Assembly: GCA_964514305.1 (NCBI GenBank)
Contig: CAZEQD010000036.1
Span: forward strand, 1 to 19,394
Source: CAZEQD01 sp964514305
GTDB lineage: Bacteria; Acidobacteriota; Aminicenantia; Aminicenantales; Aminicenantaceae
Length of the DNA stretch: 19,394 bases
Direction of reading: 5' to 3'
Made by a program: the position numbers and the translations under genes. Position 1 is the first letter of the stretch. Each line of letters starts with the position of its first letter. Positions 1 to 5,332 of the stretch are shown here, piece by piece. The notes beneath the pieces were generated by a model that searched no databases, was not told the DNA's origin, and saw only the letters and a list, made by a program, of their open reading frames with translations.

Positions 1-30
1 CAATGAGAATTTAAGAATTTTTTTATGCAT
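1..30 (-). CDS. 5' end of a leftward gene, probably exported (partial)
   Basis: Only the first ten codons are in the window. They read MHKKILKFSL on the minus strand from the ATG at 30-28. A strong Shine-Dalgarno AGGAGG (40-35) sits 4 nt upstream. The Lys-rich start running into hydrophobic residues resembles the beginning of a signal peptide or membrane segment. The start lies one base after the stop of a 31-codon ORF, so translation may be coupled. The promoter and palindrome at 307-362 are the likely control region. The product cannot be named; a transporter or sugar-handling protein would fit the nearby RpiR-type regulator, but that is inference. Confidence 0.6.
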   Translation of the reverse strand, partial: MHKKILKFSL

Positions 31-31
31 T

Positions 32-127
32 TTACCTCCTTTTTTTGTTTAAATAGTGTATTCCCAGAATGTTTTGTTTGAGAAACACTCTCCAGAATAA
101 AATTTTCTTCATAATATTCTTATTCAC
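32..127 (-). CDS. 31-codon leader ORF or small protein upstream of the truncated gene
   Basis: A GTG start at 127-125 follows AAGGAGGTGAT, a near-perfect anti-16S match, at 138-128. The ORF runs 31 codons, starting MNKNIMKKIL and ending NKKRR, and stops with TAA at 34-32. That stop overlaps the ribosome binding region of the next gene, whose ATG is one base further on. The peptide is basic with a short hydrophobic stretch. Spacing from the SD core to GTG is short (about 4 nt), which is the weak point. The unusually good SD and the stop/start arrangement suggest a translated leader peptide or a small protein coupled to the downstream gene. No family is recognised. Confidence 0.45.
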   Translation of the reverse strand: MNKNIMKKILFWRVFLKQNILGIHYLNKKRR

Positions 128-306
128 ATCACCTCCTTCATTAATTTTTGAAAGATATTCTTTCTTTTATTCTTTTTTTAATCACTTATCAAATAAAGAA
201 TATAAACTAATTTTGCTATTTTTTATACTAATTGTATTAGTAATCCAAATAATGCTGGATTTTCGATTTAATATTTGCTTTTTCCTTCTATTTTGTCCCA
301 TCTATT

Positions 307-338
307 ATGTTATATGAGACAGCTGTCTCATTTAACAT
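307..338. promoter_or_regulatory. 32-bp palindrome, candidate operator
   Basis: The core ATGAGACAGCTGTCTCAT (314-331) is a perfect 18-bp palindrome. The arms extend to 307-338 with a single mismatched pair. It overlaps the -10 box and expected start point of the leftward promoter at 334-362, a position suited to repression. The nearest regulator gene is the RpiR-family gene at 531-1382, so it is the first candidate to bind here. That link is inferred from position only. Confidence 0.6.
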
Positions 339-362
339 ATTAAAAAATAATGAAATTGTCAA
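334..362 (-). promoter_or_regulatory. Leftward promoter with consensus -35
   Basis: On the minus strand TTGACA (362-357) is followed by a 17-nt spacer and TATGTT (339-334). The start point should fall near 327, inside the palindrome. The transcript would carry a leader of about 200 nt before the small ORF at 127. The -35 is perfect, the spacing ideal and the -10 matches 4 of 6. Confidence 0.6.
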
Positions 363-530
363 GAATATATTAAATTTTATCCCTTCTTTAATGGCCTCAG
401 CTTATAATTTTTTTATATTACAGGCATAGTTAAAATTCATCCACTTTTTTATTTGTTTGGACATTATTTTTATACCCACTTACAACTGAAAATCTATTAA
501 AAGCGTTAAAATTGTTGATTTTATTAATAT

Positions 531-1382
531 TCAAGAGTGCTCTTTTCTTACATGCTCTATAGCCTCAATTGTTTTTAATGTTTTATTTTTTAATTCGTTT
601 CCTAATTGAGCAATGATGGCATATAAGAGGAGCAAAACAGATATTACAGAATTCGATATTGTAAGGCTTTCTACAGAAGCTTGCAAAAACACATCACTGT
701 ATTCAACAATTTTACTAGTGGTTTTGTCTGTTATAGATATAACCTTTATGGATCTTTCCTGGGCATAACGGGCGGCTTCTATTGTTTCTTTAGAATAAGG
801 AGGGAATGAGAAAGCTAGGATCACATCATTTTTAGATATATTTATAATTTGTTCAGTGAATTTTAAAGCTCCATGGCCCATGAAATTAGATTTGATTGAT
901 ATCCGAGTCAGTAAATAGGTGGCCATTTCGGCCAGACAGCTTGAGATCCCAAGTCCGATAGTATAGACATGGTTGGCATTCTTAAGGAGATTAACGGCCT
1001 TTTTGTACTGAGTTTTATCAATAAGCTGGAGAGTGCTATTTATATTCCTGAAAGTTTCCTCAGCTATCAATCTGACAAAATCCATTTGTTGGTGGGGCAT
1101 GGACAAAAATTTTTTGTAGCGAGGGATAGGGCCAAAATTATTCTGGAGACCCTTTAGAAACTCAGATTTTAAGCCATAAAATCCATTGTACCCAAGGGCT
1201 TGAGCTAAACGCACGATTGTAGATTTACTGATTTTGAGCTCTTTTTCTAATTCTCTAACCGAACTTAGAGCGAATTTTTGAGGATTTTCGACAATATAGT
1301 TGGCGATAGTCTTTTGAGATCGAGTTAAATAAGGTAATTTTAATTTAACCCGTCTTTTTAATTCGTTTATATTCTCATTCAT
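531..1382 (-). CDS. RpiR/MurR-family transcriptional regulator (HTH + SIS)
   Basis: This is a 283-residue protein of normal family length. An N-terminal HTH_6 domain covers about residues 1-78, with LTRSQKTIANYI at 19-30 and the recognition region ISKSTIVRLAQALGY at 51-65. A SIS sugar-phosphate-binding domain covers about 128-258, with GLGISS at 143-148 and FSFPPYSKET at 191-200. RpiR proteins sense phosphosugars and control sugar or amino-sugar genes. Leftward sugar-linked genes nearby are the ROK kinase upstream and an unseen operon downstream. The ATG at 1382 is preceded by GGGG and lies only about 5 nt from the predicted start of its own transcript. No T-tract terminator follows, so read-through into the leftward operon is possible. 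The effector is unknown. Confidence 0.93.
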   Translation of the reverse strand: MNENINELKRRVKLKLPYLTRSQKTIANYIVENPQKFALSSVRELEKELKISKSTIVRLAQALGYNGFYGLKSEFLKGLQNNFGPIPRYKKFLSMPHQQMDFVRLIAEETFRNINSTLQLIDKTQYKKAVNLLKNANHVYTIGLGISSCLAEMATYLLTRISIKSNFMGHGALKFTEQIINISKNDVILAFSFPPYSKETIEAARYAQERSIKVISITDKTTSKIVEYSDVFLQASVESLTISNSVISVLLLLYAIIAQLGNELKNKTLKTIEAIEHVRKEHS

Positions 1383-1393
1383 TTTTCCCCTTT

Positions 1394-1422
1394 TTTATAA
1401 CAAGCTAATATAATATTGTCAA
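1394..1422 (-). promoter_or_regulatory. Promoter of the RpiR-type regulator gene
   Basis: The minus strand shows TTGACA (1422-1417), a 17-nt spacer and TATAAA (1399-1394), a near-consensus sigma-70-type promoter. Initiation would fall near 1387, giving a 5' leader of only about five bases before the ATG at 1382. The mRNA may therefore be effectively leaderless. Confidence 0.65.
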
Positions 1423-1467
1423 AATGTGAGTTTGGCAGAGGATAATTTTTCCTTTATGATAGATCCT

Positions 1468-1535
1468 CTAGGAACTGATCTCTGACCGATCCACAATAAT
1501 ATTAAATGGTGTGTTAAGGACAATGGAGCCTACAG
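1468..1535. repeat. REPIN-like inverted pair of palindromic repeats, copy 1
   Basis: This 68-bp unit aligns without gaps to 12834-12901; I count 51 of 68 identities. It begins CTAGGAACTG, corresponding to GTAGGGACCG in the other copy. It has a shared AATATTAAA spacer and ends in a half-unit AAGGACAATGG followed by AGCCTACAG. The two half-units are inverted, so the GTAG feet point outward, as in REP doublets (REPINs). This copy is the more degenerate one: its left foot is CTAG and its right stem has decayed. Confidence 0.6.
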
Positions 1536-1547
1536 TTTACTGAATAC

Positions 1548-1570
1548 GGCCCGCTGAGATCAGCGAGCCT
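1548..1570. repeat. REP-like palindrome
   Basis: The stem CGCTGA (1552-1557) and TCAGCG (1560-1565) surrounds a 2-nt centre, with the family flanks GGC on the left and GAGCCT on the right. It lies in the repeat cluster between the regulator and the ROK kinase gene. Confidence 0.5.
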
Positions 1571-1611
1571 TAGATTTTGCTGTTCACGTTTTATGGTTTA
1601 CATTTTTAGAT

Positions 1612-1638
1612 GGACTGCTGAGGACAGCAGACCCTACA
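1612..1638. repeat. REP-like palindrome, best-formed single unit
   Basis: The stem CTGCTG (1615-1620), loop AGGA (1621-1624) and CAGCAG (1625-1630) are framed by GGA and ACC and end in CCTACA. Read on the minus strand it is GTAGGGTC, then TGCTG, TCCT, CAGCA. It is followed at 1639-1648 by a short CCTTACTCCT box. A weaker related sequence lies at 1660-1687. Confidence 0.6.
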
Positions 1639-1689
1639 CCTTACTCCTAATTATTTCTTAGGGGGTCAGCGGAGCCTGCATCTCCTAGC

Positions 1690-1719
1690 ACCTTACTCCT
1701 CACTCCTTACTATTCACTT
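1690..1719 (-). repeat. Oligopurine tail of the repeat, overlapping the ROK gene stop
   Basis: On the minus strand the tail reads AAGTGAATAGTAAGGAGTGA and continues GGAGTAAGG. The TGA inside its first AAGTGA is the stop codon of the ROK kinase gene (1716-1714). Matching tails occur at 7169-7197, 9881-9911 and 12940-12971. Confidence 0.55.
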
Positions 1720-2622
1720 CTCTTGTTCTTTGGCCCAGAGGGCAGCTCCAACAAACCCGGCTTTGTTACCAAGGGCAGCTTTTTCTATATGGCAGCAGTC
1801 AAAGGCAGCTTCAAAAGATCTCTGGCGGGCTTCGGCCAAAGCAGAGGGCAGCAGGAATTCTCCCCCTTTCATGACCCCGCCGCCCAGGACTATTTTTTCA
1901 GGATTTAGGAAATTAATGGCGATAGCCAAACCCACGCCTAGGAAACGGCCGGCTTCAGCATAGGCTTTAAGGGCAGCTTTATCACCCTTTTTGGCCCTTT
2001 TATAAACTTCTTCAGCAGTTATTTTATAGTTAGTATTTTTTAAAGCATTATAATTTTTTACTATTTTAGGAGCAGAAACCTCTGTCTCTAAACAGCCATA
2101 ACTGCCGCACTGGCACTTTTCTCCAAAAGGATTGACTGGAGCATGGCCCAATTCACCGCCAAAACCACATTTCCCTTGCCAGAGTGTTCCTTCCAGAATA
2201 ATTCCAGTGCCGATACCGGTGCCGATGGTCAGGAGGACCATACTTTGACTCCCTTGACCAGCTCCCAGGTTGAACTCAGCCAAAGCGGCCAGATTGGCAT
2301 CATTATTGATCCAATAAGGCACGTCTATAAATTGAGATAAAACTGGCTGAAGAGAAAAGCCATTGAGCTGTGGATAATTAGGAGAGTTTACTATTTTTTG
2401 TTCCTTAAGGCTGAAGATTCCGGGCAAACCAAAACCGCAAGCAGTAATTTTTGACTTTGACAGCTTCTTGAGATCTAACCAGCATTTTTTTAAGATTCTG
2501 ATAAGTTCTTCAATTAGAAGCGGTGTAGAAACGGAATTATGGAAGAGAATCTTTCCTTGGCTGTTTATTAAGCCATATTTAAGCTGGCTGCCTCCCAGGT
2601 CAAAACCCGCATAAACAGGCAT
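1714..2622 (-). CDS. ROK-family sugar kinase (glucokinase-like)
   Basis: This 302-residue ROK protein would phosphorylate a hexose or N-acyl hexosamine with ATP in the cytoplasm. The N-terminal phosphate loop is DLGGSQLKYG (8-17). The catalytic Asp is in NNDAN (D108), and a second ATP loop is TIGTGIGTG (132-140). The zinc site is H160 with C170, C172 and C177 in the CxCGxxGC motif, followed by L-E. There is no N-terminal HTH, so it is an enzyme rather than a NagC-type repressor. AGAGGAAA precedes the ATG at 2622. It is last in a leftward operon, 66 nt after the methyltransferase. Glucose is the usual substrate for such proteins, but specificity cannot be read here. The last residues and the stop lie in a dispersed repeat tail. 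Confidence 0.93.
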   Translation of the reverse strand: MPVYAGFDLGGSQLKYGLINSQGKILFHNSVSTPLLIEELIRILKKCWLDLKKLSKSKITACGFGLPGIFSLKEQKIVNSPNYPQLNGFSLQPVLSQFIDVPYWINNDANLAALAEFNLGAGQGSQSMVLLTIGTGIGTGIILEGTLWQGKCGFGGELGHAPVNPFGEKCQCGSYGCLETEVSAPKIVKNYNALKNTNYKITAEEVYKRAKKGDKAALKAYAEAGRFLGVGLAIAINFLNPEKIVLGGGVMKGGEFLLPSALAEARQRSFEAAFDCCHIEKAALGNKAGFVGAALWAKEQEK

Positions 2623-2688
2623 TTTTATTTCCTCTTAGAATTAATCGCTTTTTATAATAATAATTGAGATTCCCAGAATCAAAGCAGT

Positions 2689-3963
2689 TTAGGCTCCTTT
2701 TAAGCCGATAGCTGCATAATGGGCTGGTCCGTAAAGGAGTTTATTGAGTTTATCAATATTCTGATTTATGGTTGAGGTTAAATCATCGGTAGTGGGAATT
2801 TCTCGCAGCTTTTCTTGCTCAAGAGGTGATGAATATTTAATCTCAACTTGTTCAAAACCTGAACTTTCCAGCAGAAATTTCAATGCTTGGGGATGGATGG
2901 CCTTTTGATGGGATAGATCAAGAAGATATATTTGAATAAAAGAAAAGACAGAGGCTGGATTTATGGTTTCTATAATCAAATAAGTGGAAGGGGCAAGTTT
3001 TGTGTAAGAAAGCTCAACCAGTCTCTTCAAATAAGAGGGAGATAGGTGCTCTACCACCTGGGAGGAGAAAAGACCTCCTAAAGATCCATCTTCATATTCG
3101 GCCAGCTTTTCCAGTAAATCTCCCTGTCGGCAGTTGAGTCCTTTTTCCAGACAAGTCTCGACCATAGCCTGGTTAAGATCAATACCTTCAGCTTTTATTC
3201 CCTTTTCCTGGAGGAGTTCCAGGAATTCACCGCGGCCACAACCCAGATCTACTACTGTTTTATCCTGGGAGAAAAAGGTGATATAGCCTTGCTGCTGTTT
3301 CTTAACTTCTTCCCCATAACCTCTAAAACGGTTTTCAAAGCCGGCATAGGACCAATCCTCAAGTGGCTCTAATAATTCTTTGATCAAAACTGGAGATGGC
3401 TCTTTTTTGGCTGCTAATAGGCTTTGGAGCTGACTGAGCTTTTCTTTAAGGAAAAGAAATTTTTTCATTAAAATTTTGACATCTTCATATTCAGAAGCCA
3501 GCTTGTCCACCCGCCATTCCATACTTTTAAAAATCATACCTACATGATTACTCCCCAAAGCATCCCATTCTCTATCTTTAGCATCTGTCAGAGCTGTTTG
3601 AGCTTCAATGACTTCGGTCAGGTTAAGAATTAAATCTTTCATTTGGCTCAGATTTTGCTCAACATAATTTTCAAAGGCTTGAAGATAAACCAGGATGGAT
3701 CGGGCGGGGGGCAGTGATGAAGATTCTGTGTCTTTTTCTTTTTTTGAAGAAAGGAAAGAAAAGAGGCGGCCTCTTTCCTTAACAGCGGTTTTTTTAATTG
3801 ATTTTAAGGCTAGATCCAGTTCTTTGGCTGACGGCTGGTGAGGGGAAGGACGTTTCTTAGGGGAGGATAGGCTGCATTTTTTTTTAAGCTCGTCAAGCTT
3901 CCTTGAAAATTCATTTTCTCGCTGCTGTCGCTCATGAGCCAGCTTTTCAATGATACGTCTCAT
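2689..3963 (-). CDS. Coiled-coil protein with C-terminal class I SAM methyltransferase domain
   Basis: A 424-residue, probably cytoplasmic protein. Residues 1-60 are highly charged and helical. About 90-190 are also helix-rich, likely coiled coil, and a linker (~205-232) contains FENRFRGYGEEVKKQQ. The Rossmann methyltransferase domain spans about 235-375. Motif I is VVDLGCGRGEF (237-247), the acidic ribose-binding residue is probably D262 in GIDLN, and QVVEHL (302-307) and ETINP (332-336) follow. This combination resembles the WbdD/O-antigen-type methyltransferases of polysaccharide loci, so a glycan or lipid-linked substrate is possible but unproven. The ATG overlaps the tatA stop (ATGA), which indicates translational coupling. 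Confidence 0.85.
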   Translation of the reverse strand: MRRIIEKLAHERQQRENEFSRKLDELKKKCSLSSPKKRPSPHQPSAKELDLALKSIKKTAVKERGRLFSFLSSKKEKDTESSSLPPARSILVYLQAFENYVEQNLSQMKDLILNLTEVIEAQTALTDAKDREWDALGSNHVGMIFKSMEWRVDKLASEYEDVKILMKKFLFLKEKLSQLQSLLAAKKEPSPVLIKELLEPLEDWSYAGFENRFRGYGEEVKKQQQGYITFFSQDKTVVDLGCGRGEFLELLQEKGIKAEGIDLNQAMVETCLEKGLNCRQGDLLEKLAEYEDGSLGGLFSSQVVEHLSPSYLKRLVELSYTKLAPSTYLIIETINPASVFSFIQIYLLDLSHQKAIHPQALKFLLESSGFEQVEIKYSSPLEQEKLREIPTTDDLTSTINQNIDKLNKLLYGPAHYAAIGLKGA

Positions 3964-4163
3964 TCTTTTTTGTCAGGAGGCTCCGGCTTGTCAGAAGAAG
4001 ATTTATCTTCTTTTTCCTTGGAGCTTATCGATTTTCGGAAATTTTTAATTCCCTCTCCCAGGGATTTTCCTAACTCAGGTAGCTTTCTGGCTCCAAAGAT
4101 AATTACTATAATCAGAATAATAAGCAGAAGCTCTGTCGGGCCCACAGGACCGAATAAAAACAT
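3960..4163 (-). CDS. tatA: Sec-independent protein translocase subunit TatA
   Basis: A 67-residue TatA/E-family protein. A short N-terminal region with GPTE (8-11) leads into one membrane helix (about 11-24). The family hallmark FGARKLPELGKSLGEGIKNF follows at 23-42, forming the amphipathic helix. The tail is acidic, lysine-rich and probably disordered. TatA polymerises with TatC to pass folded proteins across the inner membrane. The start at 4163 has a strong AAGGAGG six to seven bases upstream, which lies in the 12-bp palindrome CCTCCTTGGAGG (4169-4180). It is first in the operon with the methyltransferase and ROK kinase. No tatB or tatC is visible here, so the partners must be elsewhere. 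Confidence 0.95.
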   Translation of the reverse strand: MFLFGPVGPTELLLIILIIVIIFGARKLPELGKSLGEGIKNFRKSISSKEKEDKSSSDKPEPPDKKE

Positions 4164-4213
4164 TTAGACCTCCTTGGAGGACGTTGTCTTAACTTTGGTT
4201 TTTCCATTAATCA

Positions 4214-4242
4214 AAATTACTTTACTCCCTCCTAAAAGTCAA
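4214..4242 (-). promoter_or_regulatory. Candidate promoter of the tatA operon
   Basis: The minus strand has TTGACT (4242-4237), 17 nt, then TAATTT (4219-4214). The -35 matches 5 of 6 and the -10 only 3 of 6. It lies five bases from the left end of the insertion at 4248, so the insertion left it intact but replaced the DNA just upstream. Confidence 0.4.
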
Positions 4243-4247
4243 GCATC

Positions 4248-4265
4248 GGGGTCAGACCTTCATAA
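4248..4265 (+). repeat. Left inverted end of the transposase element
   Basis: GGGGTCAGACCTTCATAA is exactly complementary to 5314-5331 and identical to the left end of the short copy at 16179-16196. It is the likely recognition and hairpin site of the transposase. Confidence 0.8.
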
Positions 4266-4328
4266 CTTTCATAGTTTGATTTTCTTTATTAAATTTGCAA
4301 TTATTCTCAAGTTCGGTCGTCATAAATA

Positions 4329-5327
4329 ATGAAGATGGCCAGGAAGAGAAGAATTGAATTCTTGGGTGCTTTTTACCATGTTTTGGCAAGAGGTAACAAT
4401 AAGCAGGTAGTTTTCAAGGATGAGCAGGATTATAAAGTTTATATATCTCGGATAAAAAGGTATCAAAAACGATATAACTTCATATTGTATGCATATGTGC
4501 TAATGCCCAATCATGTCCATTTATTAATTGAGACAGGTGCTATGCCCCTATCAAAAATTATGCAAGGCATTCAACAAAGCTATACAATTTATTTCCATAA
4601 AAAGTATAACTCTGTAGGGCATCTTTTTCAGGGAAGATATAAGGCCATTTTATGCGAGAGAGAAATGTATCTCTTAGAATTAGTTAGATATATTCATCTA
4701 AATCCTGTGAGAGCAGGTTTAGTAGATAATCCCGACGATTATGCCTGGAGCAGTCATCCGGTCTATCTTGGCTATTGTAATCAAGATTTTGTGAATAAAG
4801 ATTTTATTTTGATTATGTTTTCTGAGGCTGAGTGTTCAGCCAAAAATTTGTACCATAAATTTATTAGAGATGGACTTAATATTGGTCATCGAAAGGAATT
4901 TTATGATACAGTGAATCAGAGCTATTTGGGAAGCTCTGATTTTGTGGCCAAAGTTGAAAAAAAGATAAGGAATAATATGAAAAAAGATGAAGTAAAAAAG
5001 AGAGAAGAAATTCAATATTTGCGTGATCGGCTGGCTGTAAAGATCAAGTCACCTGACGATATATTAAAATTAGTTTCAGATGTAACGGAGTTCTCTCAGG
5101 AATGTATTTTGGGCAGAAACAGAACAGCAAAGGCTTCCAATATTCGGGCTTTGTATGCTTTTATTTGCGCCAGATATGGAGGGATAAGTAATAAATCTTT
5201 AGCTAAAATTTTAGGAAGAGAATGTTCAACTATTGCTAATATGATTCGAAGGATTGAGGAAAAAATTGATAGGGATCAATTCCTTTCTGGCCAGATGAAT
5301 AAAGTTGTGAAACTTATGAAGGTCTGA
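4329..5327 (+). CDS. REP-associated tyrosine (Y1/HUH) transposase with DnaA-like C-terminal helices
   Basis: A 332-residue protein of the COG1943 IS200-like class. The N-terminal part has ARKRRIEFLGAFYHVLARGN (4-23). The HUH metal motif is MPNHVHLLI (59-67, H62 and H64), and the likely catalytic tyrosine is Y85 in QQSYTIYFH. The family signature GHLFQGRYKAIL (97-108) and RYIHLNPVRAGLV (120-132) follows. The C-terminal half has a helical DNA-binding domain ending in SLAKILGRECSTIANMIRRI, like the DnaA C-terminal helix-turn-helix. It nicks and joins single-stranded DNA at hairpin ends. No good SD precedes the ATG at 4329; ATG 4335 is an equally good start. Its TGA (5325-5327) lies in the right inverted end, five bases before lepA. 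All key residues are present, so it looks intact. Confidence 0.92.
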   Translation: MKMARKRRIEFLGAFYHVLARGNNKQVVFKDEQDYKVYISRIKRYQKRYNFILYAYVLMPNHVHLLIETGAMPLSKIMQGIQQSYTIYFHKKYNSVGHLFQGRYKAILCEREMYLLELVRYIHLNPVRAGLVDNPDDYAWSSHPVYLGYCNQDFVNKDFILIMFSEAECSAKNLYHKFIRDGLNIGHRKEFYDTVNQSYLGSSDFVAKVEKKIRNNMKKDEVKKREEIQYLRDRLAVKIKSPDDILKLVSDVTEFSQECILGRNRTAKASNIRALYAFICARYGGISNKSLAKILGRECSTIANMIRRIEEKIDRDQFLSGQMNKVVKLMKV

Positions 5328-5331
5328 CCCC
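5314..5331 (-). repeat. Right inverted end of the transposase element
   Basis: This is the exact inverse of 4248-4265. Bases 5301-5332 match 16277-16308 of the short copy at 31 of 32 positions. It contains the transposase stop codon, and its AAGG (5319-5322) is the only SD-like sequence before the lepA ATG. Confidence 0.8.
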
Positions 5332-5332
5332 A

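Larger units (their letters stand above)
4248..5331 (+). mobile_element. REP-type transposase insertion with GGGGTCAGACC inverted ends
   Basis: The element is 1084 bp. The left end GGGGTCAGACCTTCATAA (4248-4265) is the exact inverted complement of 5314-5331, and similarity continues inward to about 29 bp with four mismatches. The single cargo gene is a Y1/HUH transposase whose stop codon lies inside the right inverted end. No target-site duplication is evident (AAGCATC on the left, AATGAAA on the right), as expected for HUH chemistry. A 129-bp relative with the same ends and no gene lies at 16179-16307. The right boundary is one base before the lepA ATG. Confidence 0.85.

Noticed and set aside
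69..317. 82-codon rightward open frame in the AT-rich left end
   Set aside because: It has no SD, is a low-complexity Phe/Leu/Ile string, and runs against the leftward promoter, small ORF and palindrome. It looks like chance in AT-rich DNA.
1435..1713. CRISPR array in the repeat-rich gap
   Set aside because: Units are diverged palindromes of varied spacing and orientation, not identical direct repeats with regular spacers.
1723..2340. Rightward open frames inside the ROK kinase gene
   Set aside because: They are shadows of a gene with all ROK motifs intact and have no ribosome-binding sites.
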